Shown piece after piece: positions 22,091 through 33,788 of a stretch of DNA of 64,000 nucleotides. Source of the stretch: Manis javanica. Its lineage: Eukaryota > Chordata > Mammalia > Pholidota > Manidae. The stretch spans positions 39,873,034 to 39,937,033 of the forward strand of contig NC_133169.1 of NCBI RefSeq assembly GCF_040802235.1, in the 5' to 3' direction. The stretch's first letter is position 1. Every line of letters starts with the position of its first letter. Below the pieces are notes generated by a model. It had not been told where the DNA came from, ran no database searches, and saw nothing but the letters and a program-made list of their open reading frames with translations. Both the position numbers and the translations under genes were made by a program.

Positions 22091-23527
22091 TTAAGACATG
22101 GAGAGTAGAGGAATCACTTTAAACTTTTTCTTTCCTGGTGAGGGGCTTTTTGCCATTAGTATGTGTATGATTATTTGAGGAGTGTGCTCTCCCAAGAGCA
22201 GATACTTCAATGATCCTGCTTTACAGACTTTATTTAAGAACATCTCAGAGAGGATATTCCAGGCCTTGGAAAACTCAGTACAAGGTATTTTTAAGAAGAG
22301 AAGCAAAATATGGGAGGGAATGATACTGAGGCACTGAGTCCATATTACTGATGGTATTTTCATGCCCATCTCCCATAGCACCTGCTGGAGCTCTGCGTAC
22401 ATTTTTCAGCTAGAGGGTGAGTATGGTAAATCACCCTGATTAGGTCAAAATGCCCTGATGGCTGCTGTCAGCCAATCCAGAAGTGCCCTGAGGTGTGATG
22501 GGCTCTTTGCAACCACTGCCAGAGGGAAGGGTGAGTTGTCGAGGAAGCCATTCTACTCATCTCAGTACCCGACACAACAGTGTTTTCCACCTGCATATCC
22601 CAGAGATGTACAAGCCATGTAGGCAGAGATTTCGATGGCTCCTGCCTATACCAGATACTCATGTCCACCAGCTCATCCGCGGTATAGGGACTGAGCATGT
22701 AGTGTGCCACAACCTGGGGAGGTGGCCCTTTCTCCCCCTGAGGAGCCAACAGTTGTGTTTTATTCACTTTTGTAATTACAACCTGGTGTGCCTTTTATAT
22801 GGGAGAGGCTAGTGCCTCCTGAGGTGGCCTCAGCTACAGATCAGCCCCTCATCCCACTCCCTCATCCTCTCCTGACTATCCCTCTGCCATCTCCAGGGGT
22901 GAAGGCACTGCTCTTTCCTCTCCTCTCCCTCCTGCAGTGTGGATTCTCTGGCTGCCTTATCCCTCACTGCTAATGTATCATACTGGAGTACGACCTATCC
23001 TCACAATAACTGTCTGTCTTTCTTAAGGGCATCCCATACGTCTTTGCTCACATCCTCTAAGTGATGCTGACATGTGTCTCTTTCCTGCCAAAGTCTCTCT
23101 GATCGATAACCCTTTGCACTCTCTTAAGAAACAGATATCCCACAGTCCCTGCTTCTACACAGCCACTCAGGGCCTCTAAGCAGACTTCTATCTCACGGAG
23201 GGCTAATCCCACAGATTTCAGTGTCTCCACCTTCCCCAGTTCTGGGGAGAGCCCCACCAGGGAGGGCCCCACCGGGGAGGGCCCCACCCATCCAGGAGAT
23301 GCTTTTCCATAGACCAATTCCCCACTAGGGGCTCCCCAATTTGAAGCCCCCACAGATCAGGGGCTCCCATGTGAAGCCACACTCTCTACTGCTGCAGCCA
23401 CTGGGGCCTCCTCACATCCACAGGGGGTTTCTGGGTATCTCCCCACCATCTCCAGGGGCAGCCTGCCAAAGCGTCACACTCATGAAGACATATTTCAGGT
23501 TAATAGGTCCTGCCAAGTACCGCCAGG
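22091..23527 (-). pseudogene. ERV-L-like gag remnant
   Basis: On the minus strand downstream of an LTR (23806-23528) lie blocks of a retroviral gag. Frame 22767-22468 contains ELVDMSIWYRQEPSKSLPTWLVHLWDM and GTEMSRMASSTTHPSL, and frame 22402-22091 contains YAELQQVLWEMGMK. The same blocks recur at 50349-49986, so they are conserved in a family. Frame 23353-23057 may be a gag N-terminal helical part. Short direct repeats ('gggccccacc' units) lie at 23249-23290. Frames and stops break it, and nothing from pol is present: the element is truncated at about 22091. Confidence 0.7.
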
Positions 23528-23806
23528 TATAACTCCACGTGAAAATATATTCCCAGGCCAGGGCAAATTACCTTTGAAGCTGGAATCAGTCAAAGAGAGA
23601 AATAAAGTGGGAGAAACCCATTTACTGCCTACAAGCAGTCTTCCACTTATGCTCGCCGATGTCTCTTATGACCTGGCTGCAAAAAGGGACCCCCACCCAA
23701 ACTCTTCAGTCCAGATATGCCCTGCTCTGCTTTGTAATCCCCTATTGATATGGAGATGCATTAAGGCCAGGCAAGAGATTCTGGAAATATTACAATTTTA
23801 CCCACA
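23528..23806 (-). mobile_element. 5' LTR of an ERV-L-like element
   Basis: The minus strand starts TGTGGGTAAAATTG at 23806. It shares with the LTRs at 47315-47646 and 47786-48099 the segment around 'gaatcagtcaaagagagaaataaa' and the 'attgatatggagatg' block. The left edge is inferred from alignment with those copies. Confidence 0.65.
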
Positions 23807-23809
23807 GTC

Positions 23810-25010
23810 ACTTTAGATTAACTTTGCTTTTTTCTTGATTTTCACATATACAGAATCATATAACATATATTCTTTCATGTCAGGATTCTTTCATTTACCA
23901 GAATGATTTAGAGATAGATCCATGCAGCTTTGTGTTTTTTTAATCTGTTTCTTTTTATGGCTGAGTTGTATTCCATTGAATACTTATACCAAATTTTTTC
24001 CATTTCCCTGCTGGTAAATATTTAGGTTGTTTCCAATTTGGAGTTATTAAGGATAAAACTACAATGAACCAAACATGTACAAATTCTTGTATGCAGATAT
24101 GCTTGCTTATGGTTGAATAAATAGCTAGGATGATAATTTGTAGGTACAGTGGAAGTATTCAACTTAATAGGAAATTACCAAAATAGCCAAACTTGCTGGA
24201 ACACTGTACATTCCCGTGGGGAGTGACGAGTGCCCCACTGCCCATGTCCACACCAACACTCAACACTGTTCCTCTCTGATTTAAGCTCTCCTGGTGGGTA
24301 TGCAGTGTACTTCACACCTCAGTTGGTGCCTTTTTACAGCTAATGACAGTGAGTATGTTTTCATGTGTTCACTGGCCAATCTTATGAAACTTTTTGTTAA
24401 GTGTTCAAATGCTGGCATTTTAAGTTGGATAGTTTATTCTCACATATTTATTTTTTATTATATATGTGTGTTTTTATTCTAATTTCTAACTTGATTTTCC
24501 ATAGCCTTAGCAATGATTTCTAAATAGTAAGAGTTTAAATTTCACTGAGATTTATCTCTATTATCATTTGTATCTTTCATATTTCATGATTTATGATTTT
24601 TGGCATGTGTCTTGTAAGACTTCTTATATTATTCCAATTTTTTGAAGATAGTTTTCTCTTTTTTCTTTTATGAAATGTATTTTTACCTCTTATATTTAGG
24701 TTTATCATTTTTTCCTAGTGAATTTGCGTATTGTATGAAATAGCATATGAGATTCTATGTTTTTCCTGTGCTGGTTTTCTACACCATTTTATAATTCCTT
24801 CCTTATTAAATATTCATTGTCCATTAGAAAAAAGTTCAGTATAAGTCTGTGGAACTATTTCTAAACTTCTTATGTGAGTCATTTTTTTATATTTATGTTA
24901 ATAACAGTCCTAACATACCTTTATAGTCATTCTGAAAATCAGGTGGTAAAATTGGACAATGTGGTTTCCTATTCTAAAATTGTTTTGATTTCTAAACATT
25001 TGGATTCAAT
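23810..25010 (-). mobile_element. old L1/HAL1-type LINE fragment, minus strand
   Basis: It shows the reverse of typical L1 3'-half blocks: 'tggctgagttgtattccattg', 'cctgctggtaaatatttaggttgtttccaatttgg', 'ctcctggtgggtatgcagtg', and near 24900 'tcattctgaaaatcaggtggtaaaattgg'. It is highly diverged. Confidence 0.7.
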
Positions 25011-25036
25011 ATACATTTCAGAAAGAGTAAATTAAC

Positions 25037-25040
<4 letters not shown>

Positions 25041-25079
<39 letters not shown>
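25041..25079. repeat. (CA)n microsatellite
   Basis: About 19 perfect CA units. Confidence 0.95.
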
Positions 25080-25080
<1 letters not shown>

Positions 25081-25415
25081 CCTTTTATATGGAGTCTAAA
25101 ACCAAAACAAAATGAATAAAATAGCAGTAGACTGATAGACACTGAAGTATGACTGGTGGTTACCATGAGGAGGCATTAAAGTAGGCAGTGAAATATGTGA
25201 AGGGGATAGGGAGGCAGAAAATTTCAATTATAATATAAATTAGTTACAAGGATGAAAGTACAGCCTACAGAATGTAGTCAATAGCTCTTTAATATGTTTC
25301 TGTGTTGACAGATAATAACTGCACTATTTGTGGTACGCATTTAGTAATGTATATAACTGTTGAATCACTATGTTGTATACCTAAATAAATATATCCACTA
25401 TAATTAAAATATATA
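25080..25415 (+). mobile_element. LINE-1 3' UTR fragment, plus strand
   Basis: It has the same signature as the fragment at 19750 ('agactgatagacactgaagt', 'gttgacagataataactgca', 'ctgttgaatcactatg'). Confidence 0.8.
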
Positions 25416-26044
25416 AAGAAGAAAAAATATGTTTCATTAATTAAATATCCATAGTGAAAGTGGATCTTTAAACATCACTAACACCATAGATAATATCAGC
25501 TGCACTGTAATTCTAAATTTGAAATATAAACTACTAAATATTTTAGAAGAAAACATATGAGAGCATAGGTGAATATAACACTTATATCTGATACCACATT
25601 CATATTTGACCTTTTCCCTACTAGCTTAAAACTCTTTAGTGGGCTTCCATTTTTCATTATTATATAGAATATTATGAGGACTATAGATAGACAGTACTTA
25701 TCCACTATCTATCCTGGATCATCTGCTTCATACTCATCAATCTTTACCCCTTGGCAATCTCATCACTGTGATATGAGACCCTTAGTGTTAGTCTAACTAC
25801 TATGGACACTTTATTTCTCCTGATTACAGATATTTTGCAGTGAAGGAGTAAGGGTTGCAGAGTGGGCATGACACCACAAAGATCAAGCTGCAGGCATGTA
25901 TTGTCAGGATTCAGGCAATACTATTAAGCACAATTTATTCCTGTTGCATAAATATATGTGCGTGAATGTGAAACAAGGTCATGTGGTACAACCCAAACAC
26001 AATATTTTGGAGTAAAAAGTACCTTGTCCTTACATGTATTAAAG
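25416..26044. other. intergenic DNA
   Basis: Nothing recognised. Confidence 0.5.
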
Positions 26045-26572
26045 CCATAGTGGGCAGAATAAGGATGCAATGACCATTAGCTGTGGGTGTTATCCTCTGG
26101 AAGCTCATAGGGAGACACAGGAAGGAGCCCCGAAGCCCCTAAAGCACCCCCACTAAACCAACCACTAGACTTTGGTGTACACTATCCTCTAGAGGAAGCA
26201 TGGACTTGGGGTCTGTTTTCAGAAACAGAATAACCATGTGCAGGGGTACTGTTAAACCACCATGTCTACAAAAGCTTTGATGACAGCCAGGGAGAGAGGT
26301 AAAGTCTGAATTTTAACCTTGCATCAGACATTCTAGCATATAAACTTTAGGAGGGAGGCACCTGGGTTTAAATCCTGCCTCTACCCTATGTGATATGGGA
26401 CTAGTTCTTCAGCTCTTCACAGGTCTGATCCCTCCATATGATGAGCATATAATGGGTTGCTTTGAGAAAGGATGTAATCATTTTAACTAAGACATAGAAA
26501 TTGCTGAGAATGTGTCTGATGCAGGTAAGTGCTCAACATTTCACTTCCCCAACAGTGCATCTTGCAAACTAT
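26045..26572 (+). repeat. local duplication, copy A (contains an MIR)
   Basis: This block is repeated at 29088-29602 at about 95% identity by eye. It runs from 'cagaataaggatg' to 'gcatcttgcaaactatga'. Copy A has an extra 'aaaccaaccactagactttg' stretch. The flanks on both sides are unrelated. Confidence 0.9.
26327..26550 (+). mobile_element. MIR SINE (copy A)
   Basis: The MIR core is visible as 'gcacctgggtttaaatcctgcctctaccctatgtgat', then a degraded 'cagctcttcacagg' segment, then an end resembling 'gtaagtgctcaacatttcac'. MIR is an ancient tRNA-derived SINE found across mammals. Confidence 0.75.
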
Positions 26573-26874
26573 GACACTTTAAAAGAGTTGTTCACCCTAC
26601 TAGTCATTTAAAAATATGAACTATGTTATAGCTTTCAGATACTAAATAATATCAATACCTCTAAGCCTTATTATCTGTGTAGGCATCTGTGTACTAAATC
26701 TCTCAGAATAATCTTATTTGACAGCAGGGATTACTAAATATATAAAACCAAAAAGATGCCCATGTAGAGATTCTGTGTATCATAGGCTGTCAGCAAAGGG
26801 GCTTTTGTAAAATACTAGAAATAACTTACCTAAATTAATGATTTTATTTGGATGTTTTTAGTTACTGCCATTTA

Positions 26875-27790
26875 AATAAAAAATGAGGAGAAGACCTGAG
26901 CACACATTTCTCCAAAGAAGTAACACAGATAGCTAACAGGCACATGAAGAGACATTCCACATTGCTAATCATCAGGTAAATGCAAATCAAAAAACCACAG
27001 TGAGATATCACCTTGCACCAGTCAGAATGGCTACTGTCCAAAAGAAAGGAATAACAAGTGTTGGCAAGATTATGGAGGAAAGGGAACCCTCCTACCCTGT
27101 CAGTGGAAATGCCAGTTGGTACAGCCACTGTGCAAAGCAGTATGGAGGTTACTCAAAAAACTTAAAACAAAAATATCATTTGACCCCCAGTAATTACACT
27201 TCTAAGAATTTACCTGAAGAAAACATCCAAAATGATATATGCACCCATGTGTTTATCACTGCATTCTGTACAATACCCAAGATATGGATGTAATATCAAC
27301 CTAAGTGTCCATCAATATATGAATGGATAAAGAAGTGGTACATATACACAATGGAATATTACTCAGTCATAAAAAAGAAATTGTGCCATTTGCAACCATA
27401 AGGATGGACCTAGAGTGTATTATGCTCAATGAAATACCCAGGCAGAAAAAGACAAATACCATTTTATTTCAGTTATTTGTGGAATATAAATACAAAGCAA
27501 AACAGAAGGAATAAAACAGCAGTAAACTCATAGACACTGAGAAGTGGCTGGTGGTTACAATGGGGGAGGGGTTGGGGTGGGTGCACAGGGAAGTTGGAGA
27601 TAAATGCGCACAATAATTCACAATCATAACATATATATTAACATCTTTCGATGTTGACAGTTAGTGACTGCACTAGTGTGGGTGAGGATTTAATAATATA
27701 GGTAACTGGTGAAGCACTGTGTTGTATATATGAAACCAGTATAAAATTGCATAGCAATGATATTTCAATAAAAAAAGAAATATAATGTAT
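26875..27790 (+). mobile_element. LINE-1 3' end, plus strand
   Basis: It holds the ORF2 C-terminal region and 3' UTR: 'tccaaagaagtaacacagatagctaacaggcacatgaagag', 'ccaagtgtccatcaatatatgaatggataaagaag'-type text at 27300-27340, and MEYYSVIKKK-like coding near 27350. The 3' UTR has the same signature as at 19750, and an A-rich end lies at 27765-27790. ORF2 frames (27000-27293, 27323-27514) are broken. Confidence 0.88.
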
Positions 27791-28364
27791 GAGTTGAACC
27801 AAGTAGATCAATAAATTATTTAATTAATTCTCTTGAGAAATGAGTAAGAGTTATATAGTGATTTTATGAAAAAAATTAAAATTAAAAAAATTCCTGAATA
27901 AAGGTGAATAATTGAATGGGAACTTGAAAAAAATAGAAGGCTGTATCTTAAAATTTTAATAGTGTGGTCCAAAAATAGAGAGGGAGAGAAAACTTTTCTA
28001 AGCAAGACCCCAAAATGAGAAGCATGAAGAAAGATAAATATGAAGAAATACATTAATAGACTTAACTAGACTAAATAAAACCTCATGGGAAAATATGATC
28101 ACAAAAAAGTAATAACTATTTAAAAAGAAAATTGTTCTCATATCTGAGAAGCAAGAGACTGACAAGTTTGAAATTTCTTCGTATAGAGAAAGCTTAAGGA
28201 AAATAATATAGGTCAATAAATAAAGGGAACACTTATTTTAAAAAACTCACATAAAATTGAGACAAATGACTTACACACATTTTAAAATGTGCCCCACCTG
28301 ACAATTAAATATATGCCCTTTAAAATAATTAAGCATTGTATTTCTCCTTGCATAATGCTAAAGA
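27791..28364. other. AT-rich intergenic DNA
   Basis: Purine/A-rich on the plus strand. I see no gene. Confidence 0.5.
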
Positions 28365-28660
28365 AAGACTCAAAATAGCAGTAGACTCATAGACATTGAG
28401 AAGTGACTAGTGGTTACCATGGGGAAGGTTGAGGGGGATAAAGGGGCACAAAAATCCTCAATCATAATATAAGTTCATTTGGGGGAGGATAGCACAGCAT
28501 GGAGAATATAGTGAATGATTCCATAATAACTTCCTATATTGACAGATAGTAACTGCACTAATTGGGGTGAAGATTTAATAATGAGTGTACCTGTTGAATC
28601 ACTATGTCATAGAATTGAAATAACATAAATTATGTATCAACTCTTTTTTAATAAGAAAAT
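28365..28660 (+). mobile_element. LINE-1 3' UTR fragment, plus strand
   Basis: It carries 'agcagtagactcatagacat', 'gtgactagtggttaccatgg' and 'gttgaatcactatg', the family signature seen at 19750. Confidence 0.8.
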
Positions 28661-28939
28661 GACCCCAGATAAAAAGCTGGAATAATCTGTGTCTCTTGAG
28701 ATATTTGTCACAGCTCTAACAATAAATGAGGTAATTCTTATAATGTTCCTTTCTTTAGAAGGTCAGTGTATTTTTTTAAATTTGATTCAATTCCCAGAGT
28801 ATTAACTTAGTCAAAGGAGAATACCTTAAAAAGAGTTAAGGAGCATGGGCAGGAATTCCTGGTTCTGAGTTCCCTCTCTCCACGTAACCTTTGTGTAAGT
28901 AAGATCATGTTCTGCAGGTGAGAGAATCTGGAAAATGTC

Positions 28940-29060
28940 ATGCCATCCTAGCTCTGAATCTGTTTCTGCCTTCTACCTCACTTTGTAACCCTAGTCAGAT
29001 ATCTACACTTCTGTAAGTACTCATTTTCTCATCTTTAAAATGTGTAATAAGCTGTTTTGA
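28940..29060 (+). mobile_element. possible MIR fragment
   Basis: 'ccatcctagctctgaatctg', 'tgtaaccctagtcag' and 'cattttctcatctttaaaatgtg' follow the middle of an MIR element. It is diverged. Confidence 0.45.
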
Positions 29061-29087
29061 AGCCCAGCATAGGCAACATGAGTAGAC

Positions 29088-29602
29088 AGAATAAGGATGT
29101 TATGATGACCATTAGCTGTGGGTGTTACCCTCTGGAAGTTCACAGGGAGACACAGGAAGGAGGAGAGCCCCCAAAGCCCCTAAAGCACTCCCACATCCCT
29201 GACCGTCCTCTAGAGGAATAGGGGAGCATGGACTTGGGGTCTGTTTTCAGAAACAGAATAACCATGTGCAGGAGGACTGTTAAACCACCATGTCTACAAA
29301 AGCTTTGATGACAGCCAGGGAGAGAGGTAAAGTCTGAATTTTAACCTTGCATCAGACATTCTAGCATATAAACTTTAGGAGGGAGGCACCTGGGTTTAAA
29401 TCCTGCCTCTATCCTATGTGATATGGGACTAGTTCTTCAGCTCTTCACAGGTCTGATTCCTCCATATGATGGGCATATAATGGGTTGCTTTGAGAATGGA
29501 TGTAATCATATTAACTAAGACATATAAATTGCTGAGAATGTGTCTGGTGCAGGTAAGTGCTCAACATTTCACTTCCCCTACAGTGCATCTTGCAAACTAT
29601 GA
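29088..29602 (+). repeat. local duplication, copy B (contains an MIR)
   Basis: This is the second copy of the block at 26045-26572, in direct orientation about 3.04 kb downstream. It includes its own MIR at about 29350-29575. Confidence 0.9.
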
Positions 29603-31284
29603 TTTATTCCTGTTTGGTCTAGTCTGCCAAATGCGTGAGTTCTCAAGTCCTTTATTTTGAAGAAAATAACACACCAACGTGTTTTACTTGGATGGAAAAG
29701 AGTGGGAGAGGGTGGTGCTGAATAAATCTTCCTTCGCAGGATGCATAGATTTGACCTCAGAGGTATTTAAGACATGAAGGAGAGCAGTTAATATGGAAAT
29801 TATTTATGGGCCTTAGAAATATTTTATTAAACTTACCAAAATGTAAGAAAGTTTAATTTCATTCCCACAAAGATCTGCTTTAGCTAATTTATCTGAATCA
29901 TTAAAATATAAATATTTTCCCAACTCACTGGCTTGGTCAGAGATGGTACACCGATAGACAATTATTTCACCATGCATGAGTTGTAGTCTTCCTGTTGGGA
30001 GCAGGTGTGAGGATGGAAAGAGAGGCAACATGCCAGCTCTATTCTGATCCCAGGCACAGCACAGAAGTCAGGGTGAATCAGCATATGCAATGCCTGCTGC
30101 TGTTTTAAGGGAAAAAAATGTGGCTTTTTATATACCTGCAAAACACTTGTAGCAGAGCAATAATAATGTAAGGGTATCTTTAATACCAGTGATGAAAATT
30201 CCATTTTATTTCCTAATTAATAAAGATATGGATAACCATTTCATGTCCATACATAAAACAAATTCTTCCTCTCAGAAGTAGGAATACTCACTTGTGGGCC
30301 TTCCCTTCCAAGTGTTCAGTTAGCAGAAGAGTTTGCTATCCTCGGAGTTCGGCGCACAGACACGATGAACCGCAGAGGGAAAGAGGCAGGAATGGGAGCT
30401 GAGCAGAGAGAAGCACATTCTACCTCCCCTGCTAGAGCAAAAGTGGAATAATTCACAGCCACCCCTTTATGTAGACTTTTGTTCTGACCTTGCTTTCACT
30501 TTCACTCATTCTCTACACATCCAAAGCTTCCACATATCTTCTTCCTCTTTTTTTTTTTTCTCCTTCCATTTCATATCTTTTGAGGGCACCTATTCTGGAC
30601 TGTCTTTTAGTAACTCGTGGGTGTGCTAGTAAAATAGTGTGCTCACGTGTTTCCCTCCCTCAGAAAAATCTTCCTCTCAAAAGTTACCACACGCAGAGAA
30701 AAGTTAAGTTCTTGGAAATGCCACCTTTAATATGCCACCCTCCTGAAGACCTGATGTGCCCTTTGTTGTCAGTGTAGATGCAGCCAAAACTGAACCACTC
30801 AGCTCACGTCCCACAGCCTCTCCCGCTACCACACAGCACCGGGACCTTCACCTTGGCCATGAGGTGCTTGACCTGCACGTTCCTCAGGCTTCCTGAGTAT
30901 GTCCCCACTGCTGACGAAACACTGTAGAATTTCTATTCTATTTTCCCTTCCTAAGTAATATCAGCATTCCAAGAGCTAATCATTTCATTTACACGCATTT
31001 CTACATCCAGTCCACAGTGTTTCCCTCAGAACACCTGAAATATTTACTGCCTGCACTCATTTAACCAAAAAACACCATCTTACATGTGTATTGTAATTGT
31101 GTGGTAGGAAATTTATGTTGTCATTTGTTGAAGAATTCCAATATCAATTCTGGATTTGAAAGTTTGAGGTAAATAACTGGATCTCCAGAGGAAATGTGGG
31201 ATTGTTGCTGAGAATTTATTTTGATTGGAAACCTCCAAAGCAGACTTTAAAGACAGAAGACAAGTCAAAGTGATTTTGGTGAAC
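29603..31284. other. intergenic DNA
   Basis: I cannot support a gene. A small CpG-containing stretch ('ctcggagttcggcgcacagacacg') lies at 30338-30370, and a T-run at 30549-30560. Confidence 0.45.
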
Positions 31285-31645
31285 CAATACTTTTTTCCCC
31301 AGTGTTTTTGAGGTATGATTAATACATTACATTGTGTATGTTCAAGGTATAAAATTTAATAATTGTATATATGCATATATATTTCATAATATTACCATAG
31401 TAGAGTTAATTAACACATCCATCATGTAAGTTTTTCAATGAGAACTTTTAAAAACTATTCTTTTAGCACTTTTCAGGTGAACAACACAGTGTATTAAAGT
31501 ATCATCACCATGCTGGTCATTAGATCCCCAGATCTTATTAATCTTAAAACTATAGGTTTGTATCTTTGGCCATCTTCACTGTTTTCTGTTTCTGAATTTG
31601 TTTTACATTTTAGATTCCACATACAAATGAAATCATAAGTTACTT
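31285..31645 (-). mobile_element. old LINE-1 3' end, minus strand
   Basis: It is the reverse of an L1M-type 3' UTR: 'ttgaggtatgattaatacat', 'caccatgctggtcattagatccccagatctta' and 'agattccacatacaaatgaaatcat'. It abuts the 5' end of the next L1. Confidence 0.75.
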
Positions 31646-31649
31646 TTAA

Positions 31650-32635
31650 GAGGAACAAAATAGAAAAAGATGGCAGTGTGAGAAGTGAACCAGAGGCTTC
31701 CTCCTAAACTGTATATAATACAATAATATATTTAATACAACTAATCCTGAAAAAGCAACAGGAAAGAGTACTGCACAAGACTGCATACACCTGGAGAAAA
31801 GAGCAGACCTCATGGAACAGGTAACAGAACAAAGCTGTGGCCCAGCAGGACTCAATCCCTTCCCCCACCCAGCTCACTAGTGGGAGGAAGAGAAATGGAG
31901 CAGGGAGGGAGTGGAGGCCTGGGACTGCTGAATACCTAACTCTGGACTTCTGCTCTGGGAGCACAAATCTACCTTTCATGGTGCTTGCATGATACTCTCG
32001 TGATTAGGGGGTTGGAAAGCTAAGACAGGCAGAATTCCTGGAGAGACTGAGATTCCAGCTGCTTGTGGAAAGCAGGGATCTATATCTGGCTGCTCTGGGG
32101 CAAAAGAAAGGTGGGCAGTCTGAGAGACTTCCTAACAAGGAAGCCCTTAGCAAGAGGGCTGCTAAAGGAACAAGGATTGCACAGAGCTTACTGCTCAGGA
32201 CAAAGGACAGGGAGACAAATTGTCCAGGGGCACTCAGCTCAGCAGGTTGGGAGCTTTCAAGATCTTCAGGTGCACCAGCTCCCTGGCTGGCTACACAGCT
32301 CCAAGGACCCCCTCCATGATAGGTAGCCTACTGCATCTTTCTCCCGGCCAGCCCCACCTGGCTCACAAACTGGTAAAACCTGCCATGGCATTAGGCCAGC
32401 CAGAGGGAAGATCTGTCTACAGCAACTACAAATGCAAAGCATAGAGGCTTATAACTGTCTGCCCAGCCCACTGGTTCAGGCAGTGGAGACAGGCATAGCA
32501 GCCTGGAAACAGGAAACAGGTCTTTCCTCCCCCCAGGCACCAATACCACTCCCTTGAAACCCCCAACATTGTTTCAGGGGCTGAGCATCTCTAGAGAGTA
32601 CAGCTTCTGGGCACTAGAGGGTGCCATATACAAAT
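31650..32635 (+). promoter_or_regulatory. L1-B 5' UTR with internal promoter remnant
   Basis: This is about 1 kb of moderately GC-rich leader before ORF1. The open frames inside it (for example 32063-32326) are not conserved L1 proteins. Confidence 0.6.
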
Positions 32636-33481
32636 ATGAAATGCCAAAGGAACCTGGTTCAGAGTAAAATCATAAAAACAACAACTGAGAAAGATTTAAA
32701 TGACATCGACCTCATGAATCTTCCTGAAAGGGAGGTCAAAATAAAATTCATTAACATCCTCATGGAGGTATGGAAAGATATTCAAGAACTCTGGAATGAA
32801 CTCTGGTGAGAGATCCAATTGTTAAAGAGCACAATGGAGGGTATTAAAAGCAGATTGGACATGGTGGAGGAGACAATAAATGAAATAGAAACTAGAGAAG
32901 AGGAATAAAAAGAAGATGGGGCACAGAGAGGAAAAAGGATCTCTAAGAATGAAAGAATATTGAGAGAACTGTGTGACCATACCAAACAGAACAATATTTG
33001 CATTATAGGGGTACCAGAAGAAGAAGAGAAAAAAAGATACGAAGTATCTTTGAGGAGGTAATTGCTGAAAACTTACCAAATCTGAGGAAGAGATAGTCTC
33101 TGAGGCCATGGAGTTGCACAGATCTCCCAACATAAGGGACCCAAGGAAGATAACACCAAGATACATAGTAATAACAATGGCAAAGATCAAGGATAAGGAC
33201 AGACTATTAAAAGCAGCCAAAGAGAGAAATAAGATCACATACAAAGGAAAACCCATCAGCTATCCTCAGACTTCTCAACAGAAACTTTACAGGCCAGAAG
33301 GAAGTGGCATGATGTATTTAATGCAATGAAACAGAAGGGCCTGGAGTGAAGATTACTTTATCTGGCAATATTATCATTTAAATTTGAAAGAGGCATTAAA
33401 CAATTTTCAGATAAGCAAAAGCTGAGAGAATTTACCTTCCACAAACCATCTCTACAGTGTATTTTGGAAGGACTGCTATAG
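32636..33481 (+). pseudogene. L1 ORF1, decayed
   Basis: ATG 32636 starts MKCQRNLVQSKI, the same place as ORF1 of the L1 at 9691. An N-terminal frame of about 58 codons ends with a stop after WNELW (32809). The C-terminal domain is visible at 33108-33329 (ELHRSPNIRDPRK, then TYKGKPISYPQTSQ). Its end near 33481 reads ILEGLL then TAG. The coiled-coil middle has lost the frame. The normal product is the L1 RNA chaperone. Confidence 0.85.
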
Positions 33482-33788
33482 ATGGAAGTGTTCCTAAGGT
33501 TTAATAGCTGTCACCAGAGGTAATAAAACCACAGTAAAGAAAGTAGAACAGCTAATTACTAAGAAAATGCAAAATTAAATTAACTATCCCCAAAGTTAAT
33601 CAAGTGATAAACAAAGACTACAGAATATGATACCTAATATATGAAGACTGGAGGAGGAAGAAAAAGGAGGAGAAAAAAAGAAAGAACTTTTAGATTGTGT
33701 TTGTAATTGCATATTAACTGAGTTAAGTTAGACTCTTAGTAAGGAAGTTAACCTTGAACCTTTGGTAACCACAAATCTAAAGCCTGCA

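Noticed and set aside
25041-25079. Regular repeats as a CRISPR-like array
   Set aside because: It is a plain CA dinucleotide microsatellite, and the context is a mammalian genome.
30780-30910. Possible OR C-terminus on the minus strand (SLRNVQVKHL-like)
   Set aside because: Only the SLRN match is seen, with no NPLIY before it and no TM6/TM7 sequence upstream.
32063-32444. Three overlapping plus-strand frames as genes
   Set aside because: They fall in the L1-B 5' UTR and are products of its composition.
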